Below are positions 44,270 to 55,330 of a stretch of DNA of 64,000 nt, piece after piece (position 1 is the first letter of the stretch; each line of letters starts with the position of its first letter). Made by a program: the position numbers and the translations under genes. The stretch lies in NCBI GenBank assembly GCA_021234155.1, contig JAJEKV010000010.1, positions 5,306,871 to 5,370,870 on the forward strand. The letters are read 5' to 3'. The notes under the pieces were generated by a model. That model ran no database searches and was not told the DNA's origin. It saw only the letters and a list, made by a program, of their open reading frames with translations. The stretch comes from Isoetes taiwanensis (taxonomy: Eukaryota > Streptophyta > Lycopodiopsida > Isoetales > Isoetaceae).

Positions 44270-47126
44270 TTCAAATCTGTACATTCAACATTATAAAAAA
44301 TATCCTCTAATGCATCTTCAGAAAGAAATGCACCAGAGCTCTCCCCCTCATCTCCCACATTCTCATCGCCATCAATAACCTTTAGCACATTATTCCTGTG
44401 TTCCATCATTTCAAGTATAAAATGGCCTGTGATTTTTCCCGAAAGACCAAAAAATGCAACCAAATCATTACAATTAATGTGGTACTTGCGGCGAAGACCT
44501 GCATACTGTGGACAGCGCAAGAGAACATGTGCCTCATCTTCAATTTCTCCCATCGCGCATAGCCTACACATCCTGAGCTCATGAGGTATGTTGCTCCATC
44601 TACCCACTTCCACTCCCAATCTATGTGAGCTGAGCCTTATTCTACTAATTGCAGGCCTACACTTCACTGATATCCCTTCACTCAAGTATCCTGGCTGTTG
44701 AAGAGAAGGATTAATGAACAGTTTATAATATGTTTTCTTCACTTCTGGAACACACCACGATCTCATAATCACATGTTCCTGTACCCAAGCCCTAATATCA
44801 TCACGCTGGTTATGTAAATCATTACATTCCAGTCCCCATTTTCTCATCCAAACCTGAACATCCAAGTACCATCCTTTGGACCTCGTTGCATCCATGGCAA
44901 TCCTAGGCAAGCTTTCCTCATGCATATCCATTTGCACTTTGCAAACATATTCAAGTGTTCTGCACATTGCCTCTGCCTCTAGAGGCATCATGCCACATTC
45001 TGCCAGCATCATATCATATGGAGTTTGTGCCTTAGCCCCTATATAACTCTGTTCTGAAAAATTTCTTCTGAACCTTTTCAACTTTTTTCCAGGTTTATTC
45101 TGCTAACCCAGGTGCCCACATCTCACAACCATATAGTACAACAGTTTGTACAAGTACTTTATATAACATTCTCTTTAATTCAAAATTCCAAATATCAGCA
45201 TTTGCACTTCTACGTTGCATACTATATAAAGCCTTCAGCCCACCACTTACCCTTTGGTCTACAGCCTGATTCCAATTTGGAGTTTTATCCACTTGAATAC
45301 CTAAATATTTATATGAATCCACGATATCTACATGTTCTCCTTTATATAGAAATTTAAGATGTCCAACCTTAAGTGCCCCAAAGACAAGCAATTTAGTTTT
45401 AGTCAAATTCACCTTCATGCTCTTATTGTCACAAAAGAGAAACAAAGCATCTAAATGCTTCTGCATGCCTGCCACCGACCTGGATAAAATAACTATATCA
45501 TCTGCATACAACAACATGCGCAATGTATAGCATCCCAGGCCCATACCATCTCCTCCAAGCTGTTCCACCCAATCTTCAAGCTGGTCTATAAACAATCCAA
45601 ACAAAGTAGGGGACATGGGGCAGCCCTGTTTAACCCCCATATTATTGCTTACCTCATCTGAACCTACCCCGCAATAAGGAAATGAAAGTTGTACCAAAAC
45701 CTTTTCATATAGCATCTTGACGGCATTTCTCAAATCACCAGGTATCCCAAGCATCTCCATCCGCTCCCAAAGATTCCCCCTGTGTACAGTGTCAAATGCT
45801 TTTGTAAAATCCACAAAAAGTGCATACAACGGTTTTCTAGTTCCTATGACAGAGTCTATCAAAGCACGCAAAGTGAACAGATGGTCTGTCGTTGATCTTT
45901 TAGGCCTGAATCCTGCTTGCCCCATTGCCCTAACATTGTTCTCTTCAGCCCATTCACTAATCTTCCTGTTTACCATGGTGCCATATAGTTTGGCATACAG
46001 ATTGCTAATCATTATCATTCTGTAATTGTTTGGATCTTTTTCATCCCCCAATTTGTGCAAAGGAATAACTCTGTTTACTTGCCAACTGTGTGGGAAAACT
46101 CATGAAAACTCATGAAGTTTTCCCACTTAAACATCTATGCTACTAACCCCAATGTGTCTGCAGCTTTCCCATTTGCTAATGTTTGCAAACCTTCTTGTAC
46201 ATCCTCCAACGTGAACTCCCAACCCCCATCAGTCATATACTGCACTAAAACATTGTCCTCTATACCTGGGATGTGATACAATCTAGATATATAATCTAGT
46301 AATTCTTCCCTCCCTAACACAACACAGTGTTTTAGTTTCGGTTTGATTCGATTCCAAAATCTCTTAGGCTCCTGAAGCAGCTCACCCATCATTTGCAAGT
46401 GCCTTTCATATAGAAATTTCTTCTTCTTTGATTTCACCATTTTCATGTATTCTCTCTTAACCAACTTTTTATCATCCCCCTTTGCTGTTTTAAACTCCTG
46501 TCTTTTCATCTTACATTCATCATCAAACCAGCTATTACATGGCAGGCCTTTCAACTTTCCATGGGATACATAGCATTTATTAGCAGCCTCCAGTACCATA
46601 GTACTAAGCAATGCACTAATGTTCTCCGCCTTATTAGGCCAAACTATGCTTGCTGCTTTCGCTTCACATATGGATTTATATTTATCAGCCTTATTAAAAC
46701 GCATGATAATTTTTTTTGGGCCATCATTAGCAGCTTTCCGAAAAATCTCATATTTGCTAACTCGTAAAGAGATGACAATGGGCACATGATCAGATTCAGG
46801 TCTTTCATCCCCAATCACCAAATCTACAATCTGCTCCATAAACTGTGGTCTTGCTATTACTAGATCAACCACACTGGCCCCTCTACATGTGAGCTTCCCT
46901 GAATTTGATACCTATGTACACCATTGTATATTACCATATCTAATCCTGTGCACATACTGAGAAGATGATTACCTTGAGGGATAGGCCACCTTAATCCATC
47001 TGCAGAAACTCTATTCCAGCCACTTTGCATTAATTCGTTTGCATCAATCATTTCCATCCATATAGGTGCTCCTTCTGTACTTGCAATTGCTGCCTGCCTA
47101 TTCCCAGTACGCCCATTAAAGTCTCC
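44260..47126 (-). pseudogene. LINE B2 ORF2 (partial endonuclease, RT, C-terminus)
   Basis: It begins GDFNGRTGNRQAAIAS (an endonuclease motif with the catalytic D and N), then SDHVPIVISLRVSKY ends the endonuclease. A frame change occurs near 46870. The linker PKRFWNRIKPKL, EDVQEGLQTLANGKAAD runs to a stop at 46135. A small deletion removes codons before VNRVIPLHKLGDEKDPNNY. The RT has GQAGFRPKRSTTDHLFTLRA, FVDFTKAFDTVHRG, QGCPMSPTLFGLFIDQLEDW and YADDIVILSRS. A TAA at about 45095 and a frameshift separate it from the C-terminal frame with CRLCAMGEIEDEAHVLLRCP. The enzyme nicks DNA and primes reverse transcription there. This copy is inactive. Confidence 0.9.
46090..46126. repeat. Hairpin at the internal deletion of LINE B2
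   Basis: GTGGGAAAACT and AGTTTTCCCAC are exact reverse complements separated by about 15 bases of ACTCATGAA-like repeats. It lies where codons of the RT N-terminal region are missing relative to copy B1, so it may be a scar of template switching. Confidence 0.75.
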
Positions 47127-49572
47127 CCATCTATCCAACGCCAAACCTGCCCTCCATACCTCACATCCATATAGCACCACTGATTGCACCAAAGCAATAT
47201 ACAACTGCTTCTTCATGTTGAAATCCCATATATCTGCTTTCCTACACCTGTGTTGCATGGCATAGAGAGCCTTAAGCCCACCATCCGCTTTTTGCTCAGC
47301 CGCTATCTTCCAGTTGGGACTTTTGTCTACAATTAGACCAAGATACTTATAACTATCCACAATGTCAACAGGCTCTCCTTTGTAAAATACCTTTACATGA
47401 TCTACCTTGGTAGCTCCAAACACTATAACCTTGGTTTTAGCCATGTTGACCCGCATGCTTTTCATGTCACAAAATCCCTCAAGAGCATCCAAGTGCTTTT
47501 GTAGACCCGCTACACTCCTAGATAATAGAACAACATCATCGGCATACAACAATAGCAGAAGAACATACCTATATAGAGGCGTTCCATCACCACCATTTTC
47601 ACAGATCCAATCCTCCAGTTGGTCTATGAACAAACCAAAAAGTGTGTGCGATAGTGGGCAGCCCTGCTTAACCCCCATATTGTTTTCAACATACTCATCA
47701 CTGATGTATGGAAAAGGAAACTGAACCAATACCTTATCATAAAGTTTGGCCACTGCATGCGTATATTCAACAGGCACACCAAGAGCTGACATTCTATCCC
47801 ACAAATGTCCTCTTCCAACCATATCAAAAGCTTTAGAGAAATCAACAAACAATGCATATAAAGGTAACCAAATCATGGCTCTCATGGTAACCAAATGATT
47901 TGTTGTAGACCTCCTCGCCCTAAAACCAGCTTGCCCTGTTGCTCTCACATTATGAACCTCGGACCATATGCTTATTTTAGCGTTCAGCATGTTAGCAAAA
48001 AGTTTGGCATAAAAACTACATATCATAATCATACGGTAGTTATTTGAATCAGACTCATCACCTGCCTTATGAAGAGGGACCACCCTATTCACTTGCCATG
48101 TGCGTGGGAAGCCTTCAAACAAGATAGCATTGCACAACTTTACCAAGACTTCTACCACACTATCACTTGCCCATTTAAACATTTCAGCTATAAGCCCTTC
48201 TGAATCCGCTGCCTTACCATTGGATAATCTTTGGAGCCCATCCTGCACGTCCTCCAAGGAGAAACAGAAGCCCTCCTCATATGCCCCGTCCATTTTTGTG
48301 TCCACACTTGGCACATGATAGAGATGTTTAATATGATTCATTAAAGCACCAACCTCTACCATTGTACTCAGTTTTTAGGAAGGTTTCAATCTATTCCAAA
48401 ACTTCTTCGGATATGCCAATAATTCTGTGACCATCTGCTCATGTTTCTTACGCAAATAAGCCCGTTTCTTCCTCTTAACCATTCTGATGTACTCCCTTCT
48501 TGCCAAGGCCTTCGCATCCCCCTTTGCTAATTTAAATTGTCTTCTTTGCATCCTGCATTCATAGTCAAACCAACCATTGCAAGGCAGCCCCATTCTCTAC
48601 CTGTGCGATACAAAACATGTATTAGCAGATTCAAGAACCATCTGAGTAAGGGCATGACTGAGTTCTGTCGCATTAGTTGGCCATGTGATAGTAGAGGCAT
48701 TTTTCTCACAACAAGCTTTGTACATATCAGATTTATCATGCCTCATAATAGGTTTAAGGAGTGCTTGTGACACAACCTTATGCTTAGGCAAACCAGCAAT
48801 GCAAAGGTCAAGAAAAAGAGGCTCATGATCTGATTCAATATTATCTTTCCCAATAGCAAAATTTACAACTTGTTGAACAAAAGAGGGCTTAGCTAAGACA
48901 TAATCCACCACACTTGCCCCTCTGCATGTAAGTGCTCCTGATCCTGGAAACATGTCAATGCCATTATAAATAACCAGATTTAACCCACTACAAAATGTTA
49001 GAACATGATTCCCCTGAAGGCCACCGAATTTTGTCATCTGATTCTGCCAATTCAGTGTCATCTAGCATTTCTACCCACTCTGGCTCTCCCTCCATACTTA
49101 CCATGGCAGCCTGCCTCTGTGAAGTTCGTCCATTGAAATCTCCCATCAATAAAACCTCCCCTGTATCACAAAAGGAAACAACATCCTGCTCCAACTGCGC
49201 AAAAGGATCATCATCTCTATCCACTTCACCTGAATTATATACCAGAGACCCTCGCGGTGGATAATAACATCCAGCAATATATACGTTGCCAAATTGCCCT
49301 GGCACACTAATCCAAATGCACTGCAAAATTGCTTTTGGAAAAAGAACTGTAACTAAATGCACAAATTCATGCCTAACAAAGCATGCAATGCCACCGTAAC
49401 TCTTGTGTCTCCATCCTTTTGGGGACCAAACCTTAAAACCATTAATTTCAGGCAGACCAGATTCCTCATGCTCGCCTGTCTCAAGAAAGAAAACAATATC
49501 TATATTTGCAAGTATACTACTCATAGTGGTTATCTTTTCTTGTGTCAGAGTATTAATATTCCAACACATCAC
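47127..49572 (-). pseudogene. LINE B1 ORF2 (endonuclease and RT), truncated
   Basis: The endonuclease frame starts at 49572 (MMCWNINTLTQEKI) and contains DIVFFLETGEHE, SYGGIACFVRHEFVH, CYYPPRGSLVYNS and LLMGDFNGRTSQRQ. A frameshift near 49000 leads to LVIYNGIDMF, GASVVDYVLAKPSFV and ESDHEPLFLDLC. Stops lie at about 48596 and 48373. The RT frame 48362-47127 holds EDVQDGLQRLSNGKAAD, RVVPLHKAGDESDSNNYRM, GQAGFRARRSTTNHLVTMRA, FVDFSKAFDMVGRGHLWDRM, QGCPLSHTLFGLFIDQLEDW and LYADDVVLLSRS. After GCEVWRAGLALDRW it joins copy B2 in frame. The C-terminal zinc region is missing. Confidence 0.9.
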
Positions 49573-49590
49573 CCTGGCGGTGGCAAATTC

Positions 49591-50759
49591 CTATGCTATG
49601 CTCTCAGTAGCAGCACCATCCACTACTACTCGTCCCTTCCTCCAAACAGCCTTCTGACCATTCTTTTTTGCTTCCTTGAATTTCAAAAGTTCCTTTTTAT
49701 GTTCTTCATATTGATCTTTTGTCATATCTTCATTCACCCAGACTCCCTCTCCTTTTAACATTGCCTTTTTCCTCAATATTTCCATCTTAGACTCTCTATT
49801 TGCAAATTTAACCATAATATGCCGTGCATTTCCAACAGGCTTACCAACTCTGAATGCCTCCAAAATTCTACAATCCTCACATTGCATCTTTTCAGAAAAG
49901 AAAGCGCTCACCTTTCCAGCATTCTCCTTTGGTTCTTCTGGAAGACCCACCAAACGGACATTTAGAGCTCGATTGCGCTTATCTTGTTCCTCCATGAAAG
50001 CTGCAAGTGTTTGATTGTGTTGTTCTTGGGCAGCCATTAACGAAGATAGCTGCTGCTGCAATTGATCTGTACTATCATCTTCTTCTCCGTCAGTGCTGGA
50101 ATCATCATCATTATGCACCTGTGCCATTTCATTTTGAATTTGTCCCTTAAAATCAAAAAATTCAGACCTCATTTGACTCTTGAAAGCCTCCAATTCCGCA
50201 TTCATTTGCTCCAAGAAAGACACCTTGAGATCTTGGATGATCGAATCTACTGCAAATTTGATGGCAGCTTGTATTGTTGCTTGCATAGCTTCCAATAATT
50301 CTTGTTTCAGATTTCCCATGAACATAGCTTGATAGGTAGCCATGGAAGAAGGATCCAGGCCGCCCACAATACCCACCGCTTTTAGATCAAGATCATGGGC
50401 TGTTGTAGAAACAGAGCCAAGCCGAATCCCCTGTTTAGGGGCTGCCACCATCCCTTGCTTAGGGGCTGCCAAAATCCCCTGTTTAGGGCTGCGAAATCCA
50501 GATATTGCTGCTGCCCAACCTGCTGTACAACATCCTGCACCATGCCTCCATCGAAATCTGCGACAGTCCCACCAGTTTCGGAACTGGCATCCGAGTCTGA
50601 ATCATTCTGTCCAGATGTGGACACAGCTAAAACAGGTTTTTTTAATGCTTTCTTTGCATTTGTAACATTAACATCCTTGGACGCATCCCTGTTCACTGTT
50701 ACAGGAGCCACAGAAGACCCAACCCCATCTCCCTTTTTTGCCCTAGTCTTGGTCGCCAT
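49591..50759 (-). pseudogene. LINE B1 ORF1 (RRM-like RNA-binding protein)
   Basis: The likely start is the ATG at 50757-50759 (MATKTRAKKGDGVGSS); the upstream CCTCCC repeat frame is not coding. A frameshift near 50470, inside a threefold repeat of about 28 bp (CCCCTGTTTAGGGGCTGCCA), leads to the long frame 50472-49591. That frame has a coiled coil (about ATYQAMFMGNLKQELLEAM to QIQNEMAQV), then RALNVRLVGLPEEPKENAG, ILEAFRVGKP, ARHIMVKFANRESKMEIL and VWVNEDMTKDQYEEHKKEL. This is the standard LINE ORF1 order of coil, RRM and C-terminal domain. It would bind the LINE RNA. Confidence 0.88.
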
Positions 50760-50805
50760 TTCCAACACCATCAACAGTCCCGAAAAATGCCAATTCTGGA
50801 CAATC

Positions 50806-50862
50806 CGGGAGGGAGGGAGGGAGGGAGGGAGGGAGGGAGGGAGGGAGGGAGGGAGGGAGGGA
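50806..50862. repeat. (GGGA)n microsatellite at the LINE B1 5' boundary
   Basis: A pure GGGA repeat of about 57 bp. It lies just upstream of ORF1 on the LINE's strand. Confidence 0.97.
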
Positions 50863-51741
50863 TCATTGGGTAACACTTTTCCTTGTGAGGTTTGGAGTTA
50901 GGCTATACATCAATATTTCATTCCTCTACAAAACCTGCTCCTCAGATGCTTGAAGCTCTCCGTGACAAAAACCCGATCAGAGTTCTTCAAGGACTTCTCT
51001 GCTCTATTACACTTGTCCTTATGCTTCTGCAATACTTCTTCCATGTCGAGCACCAAAGATTTCTTCAGGCCAATTCCATAAAATCATGGCATCTATTGTC
51101 TAGAAGTAGCAATTTGAATTGATTGTCAAAACTTGACTTTCAGCTATGATTTAAACTAATCCCTCACTTGCTAGTGTGAAATACGTTTTGGCTTCCACCT
51201 TTTTAATATTCAATTGCTTAATAAATAAAATCATACAAGACAATTAAACCTGAATGTGTGGAAACCATTGGTATGGAACATGTACATTTAATTTAATTTA
51301 ATTTAGTAGTTTCACGTCATACAACCTTGTTGAATTTTGAGACCTTTTGGCAATTAAAGTTGGTCATGATTTATAGATACATATAATAGCTCTTCTAAGT
51401 ACAAAGTTTATTGATACATCTAATAATTCCTGTAAACACAAACTTTCATATGTTAATGCTCTAAAGTTGGGTCCACATCTAATAACTCCTCCCAATGTTG
51501 TGAACTACAAGCTTGCAGTTCTTCCCAATGTTGTAGACGGCGTATGTTGTTAGCTACACTGAAGAAAACTATAGGAATTTTATCTAATTAGCAAAGATAA
51601 GCCATTTTAACATATATTTGCCATAGCTTAGAATGGCTTGAAGGATTCAAACTCTAGTAAATGAAACAAGATGTATCCGAACTAAAAACACTAGTATTCC
51701 AAATGACAAAAATGTTGATGTTGACACATACTTTTTCACAG
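50863..51741 (+). other. Flank upstream of the gyrA fragment, part of it duplicated at 57220-57830
   Basis: 50892-51122 is an open frame (QMLEALRDKNPIRVLQGLL) that I cannot assign. 51140-51735 aligns with 57220-57830 over most of its length: ACTTGCTAGTGTGAAATA, TTTAATTTAATTTAATT, GGCAATTAAAGTTGG, TTTATAGATACATATAATA, AGATAAGCCATTTTAACA. The copy at 57.8 kb stops just before the gyrA exon. The shared block probably represents intron and upstream sequence of the gyrA gene. Confidence 0.7.
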
Positions 51742-52342
51742 TGCCCTGGCTTCTTTTTCTCACAGAAAATGGATATGGCAAGCGTGTTCCTGTTGACTCA
51801 TTTCCTAGATACAACCTAAATAAAGTTGCCATAATAGGATGCAAGGTATGCATAATATTGTGCCCCATAGTTGATTACATAGGTGATTTGACAGTTCCTG
51901 TGCTAACAAGTTTTGTTCCTTTTATAGTTCCAACCAGGAGACCGGCTTGCTTCTAGTTTTGCACTTTGGATCCTATATTTATGATTTTGGATTTAGATAA
52001 TGAAAGTGATGAAGATGTTGTCTCGGAAAGCCAAGGTGGATTTTTTAATAGGATAAAACTAAGAGACATTTCCATTCAAAGCCGAATGGCAAGGTAAGTG
52101 CAATGTATAGCTGTTTACGATGTCAAGAAGCTCGAACTTATCTATGGTTATGTCAGGGGTGTGAAGCTTATGAGGATAGAAGATGGCGATAAGTTGAATT
52201 CGGTGTCGATTGTAAAAAGTACAGATGCAACAACTGAAGATGTTGAACCAACAGCTACAACATTGGTGGCAGACAAAGTTGGTAAGGTAGATGAGCAGGA
52301 AGCTGATTATCTTGTTGTATCTGATGCATGGCAAGGAGTCTA
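51742..52342 (+). pseudogene. gyrA: DNA gyrase subunit A, C-terminal fragment
   Basis: Three exon-like blocks match the beta-pinwheel C-terminal domain of GyrA. The first (51742 to about 51845, between a CACAG acceptor and GTATGC donor) reads LLFLTENGYGKRVPVDSF and NKVAIIGCK. The second (about 51932-52094) begins PGDRLAS and ends SQGGFFNRIKLRDISIQSRM, with a frameshift or stop in between. The third (about 52155-52342, after a 60-bp intron) reads GVKLMRIEDGDKLNSVSIV and ends with a hydrophilic tail. In plants a nuclear gyrA encodes the organelle-targeted topoisomerase that supercoils plastid and mitochondrial DNA. The N-terminal breakage-reunion domain is absent, and together with the frame break this makes it a pseudogene fragment. 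Confidence 0.85.
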
Positions 52343-53404
52343 GTTTTCGTAAAATAGCCTCAAATTTCAACTCACTTCGAGAAATTGGTGCCAAAACATC
52401 TGTTTATTCCTTAGAGGGATGATGGCAAAGTTCGTTGCAAGCAAATGAAGCTCAAGAAATCTTTGCTTCAAGCATGTATATGATTGGGCGATATGTCATC
52501 AAATTTTGTACAATTGTATGCTCAAATAGAAGTCAATGTGAATGAAATTCTAAGATGTGAGCCTGGTTCTAAGCATCAAGGTGGAATGCATCATTTTGAA
52601 AAGGGGATAAAAGCAGAGCCATTAATGATAGTTGCTAACATACATACTAATGTGTTCCAAGAATCGAGCAATTGTTAGTTGATTCTAACAATCATTTTTA
52701 TGCACAAGGACTTGTGAGGTCAAAGTTCACTCCCATAACTACATAATAAAACTCGGAATCGAAATGGTAAATACCTAATAAAACCTGGAACGTGCTGAAA
52801 CAGAATGGGAGCGTTGAAAGATCCGTTCAAAACCTTTAAAATTTGAAAATGGTTTTGAAGCGCTCTTTGCATATAGATCTTCAAGAACAACAGAAATATT
52901 GACGTACGTATTGATGTGTGGGCATAAAAGAAATAAAATCACTTCCTGATCACTTCCTGATGATCATTTGAGATCGTTTCTTAATGATCATTTGAGCTAG
53001 AGCATGGTTTGAAAAATATTTGAGATCTAACCAGAAAAATTGCTTATATATGCTGAATTTCCTATATATTAAAGTTCCAATATACCGGATTTTACATATA
53101 AACTTTGTTTTTGTTAGCAGCTTTTTTTAAACTTTGTGTTTGTACTATTTTACTCAATTTAGATGGTATATTGTGTTGTGTCTATCTCTTGTGCCTTGTG
53201 TCCCAAATCCATTCTATTTGCCTACTATGAATGCATACTTTATTTAATACCTAACATATGAGTTTTAATGATTTTAATTCATCCTTTAATATATAGATGC
53301 CTATTTCAAATAATTCTTTACTAATATACATGTTTTCCTCGAGAAAATGACCTAATCAGCTACAAAATTGCATCCAATGCCTAAAATTGCCCAAACCTCT
53401 TATT
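52343..53404. other. Gene-free AT-rich stretch
   Basis: Short frames at 52484-52678 (+) and elsewhere have no family match. A small direct repeat ATCACTTCCTGATGATCATT / ATCACTTCCTGATC lies near 52940-52970. Confidence 0.45.
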
Positions 53405-53965
53405 GCGCCCTTTTTTTTAGGGTAAGGATATGCATTCTATTATTGTAGATAAATTATACAATAATGGATGTCCCTTTTAGGGATAGTCTCTAATTAGGGT
53501 TCCCCTTGTACTCCATGGCTACAATTCCAGTCTTCTCTACCCCTGGGTTACTATGGAGTATCTCCCTTCGTCTTCCAGGGGGGATACTACCTAGTTCTCG
53601 TAGCCACTTCTCAAGAAAGTTGGGTTGAAGAATATCCCATTGTAAAGTAATTTAGACTCATCACAAGTCCATCTTGAGAGTCTGAAAGGCATCTGAAAAA
53701 TGATTAAAACCCTATCAAACTTCCAATCCTGTCTAGCTCTAGCTCTCTGTTGTAGATGCATCCAAACTTACGGTGATGAGCTAGGGCCATGAGGGATACC
53801 TCTTGGTTGAATTGATTTTTTATTCTGCCTATTGATTTGACTAAGCTAGCAAGAGCTACTCCACACCGATTTTTCCATATACACCAAAGGGATATTTTGG
53901 TAAGTGAGTTTGATAATATCCTCCCCTAAGTTGACTAGTATTTTTTACCATGATAATTGATATAT
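53405..53965 (-). mobile_element. LINE fragment (family C), 3' end of ORF2
   Basis: On the minus strand KISLWCIWKNRCGVALASLV and the following NQFNQEVSLMALAHHRKFG match the region just after the zf-RVT motif in plant LINE ORF2 (compare ATWKHSNNVAIT at 12.3 kb). A stop follows after RIGSLIGF. Eight Ts at 53409 on the plus strand probably mark the old poly-A tail. This is a short 5'-truncated insertion. Confidence 0.65.
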
Positions 53966-54373
53966 ACTATAACTTCCGCAAACGCTGAGAAGTCCAAGGC
54001 TTGTTAATGATCTTGTTGTGTTTGTTTGATCTAGATCCAATATATCAGTTGCCTTAAGTGGAGGTGGCGGCATTAGCAGACCATATATTTTTCTAACCTT
54101 ATAAAATTGCAATTAGAAGCCGAAAATAGTCCCCTTACTATTTTGTGATTAACATGTTGCCCCATCTTTACTTCACTGCTGGTGAATTTGAGGAGGGGAA
54201 CTAGGGTAAACGGTAGTTGAAATGCCAAAACCATCTGCAAGAAGAAGCTTGTTAGAAATTTGTGAATTAGAATCAAGATCATTAGTGACTAGTATAGAAA
54301 CTTACAGAGCTGATGACGATCAGTCTTACAGCTCCAGAGGATCCTCCCAATATTGCAACAATCAAACTTGGAA

Positions 54374-54509
54374 CAATAGCAACAGATCTAGTGATGAGGT
54401 TGCGTACCCATGCTTTGTAGCGCAGATTCAAGAATCCCTTCCAATAGCAACAGATCTAGTGATGAGGTTGCGTACCCATGCTTTGTAGCGCAGATTCAAG
54501 AATCCCTGC
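54374..54509. repeat. 68-bp tandem duplication inside an NRAMP exon
   Basis: CAATAGCAACAGATCTAGTG through AGATTCAAGAATCCCT occurs twice with period 68. As 68 is not a multiple of three, it disrupts the exon. Confidence 0.95.
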
Positions 54510-55279
54510 AATACCTCAACATCTTGGAAAAAGTTCAAACCAGAAAAACACCTAGCTTCAACATTACCTGCATAACATACTGTCCAGCATATGTGCCACT
54601 TATGGTGGAACTCTGCCCTGATGCAAGAAGGGCTATTCCAAAAACTATTCTGTTCCATTTTCCTAGCACATTCTAAAGCGAAAAGGAAAGAAAGGTTAGA
54701 GCAGTATATAAAGGGAGCAGAGACTATAAGTCAGATTAATCTGACCTTCAGAAGAAATAAGGCTTCATCTAGGCTCGGGTCTCCATATCTGGCCTGATTT
54801 TCTGTAGACAGTTCCATATCACTGCAGATAGTTCCAGTTACAGATATAATAGCAACATTGATCAAGAAGGCTATAAATAGTGCAAATCCAGTCTCAATGG
54901 TGTAGTACCAGCAGCCATCCTGCAGAACAAAAGAGATGATTAAACAGAGCCTAAGTGGGATTAGAGCTCAAATATTCACCTTAGTGGGATTAGAGCTCAA
55001 ATATTCACCTTAATAGCTTTGATGTTGAAGGGTATGCTTCTTGTCAGGGCCAATGCAGAATGAAGGAAAAGGTTATGTCTGGAAAGGCAAAACATCAGAA
55101 ACATAGACATGAAATTGGGAATTTATGTCTAGAGAAGATGGCAAAGTCTTACGGCATTATCATGGCTCCAAGAAGAGATATGGCTACTCCGGTGGCTCCA
55201 TCTCCTTTCAAACTGGGCACAAACATACCATGTAACACTTGTTTCGCACTTGGCTTCACACAACCCCTTTCCACAAATA

Positions 55280-55330
55280 AACAGACTGCCATGATCATCA
55301 CGAGGACGATGATGATCATGGCAGTCTGTT
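55280..55330. repeat. Perfect 20-bp inverted repeat across an NRAMP splice acceptor
   Basis: AACAGACTGCCATGATCATC (55280-55299) and its exact reverse complement (55311-55330) are separated by 11 bases. It covers the acceptor and start of the fifth NRAMP exon. Confidence 0.95.

Larger units (their letters stand above)
44236..50800 (-). mobile_element. LINE family B, two fused same-orientation copies
   Basis: Read on the minus strand, copy B1 (50800 to 47127) has ORF1, endonuclease and RT but no C-terminus. Copy B2 (47126 to 44236) starts in the middle of an endonuclease and has RT, the C-terminal zinc motif and the 3' end. The join at 47126/47127 is in frame. The two copies are related but distinct in sequence, so they belong to one family and were brought together by a deletion or by one copy inserting in or beside the other. 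The 5' side abuts a (TCCC)n repeat and the 3' side an (ATCTC)n tail. Confidence 0.92.

Noticed and set aside
50382-50876. ORF beginning MLPNDPSLPPSLPPS
   Set aside because: The first 40 codons read the (TCCC)n repeat. The real ORF1 start is the internal ATG at 50759.
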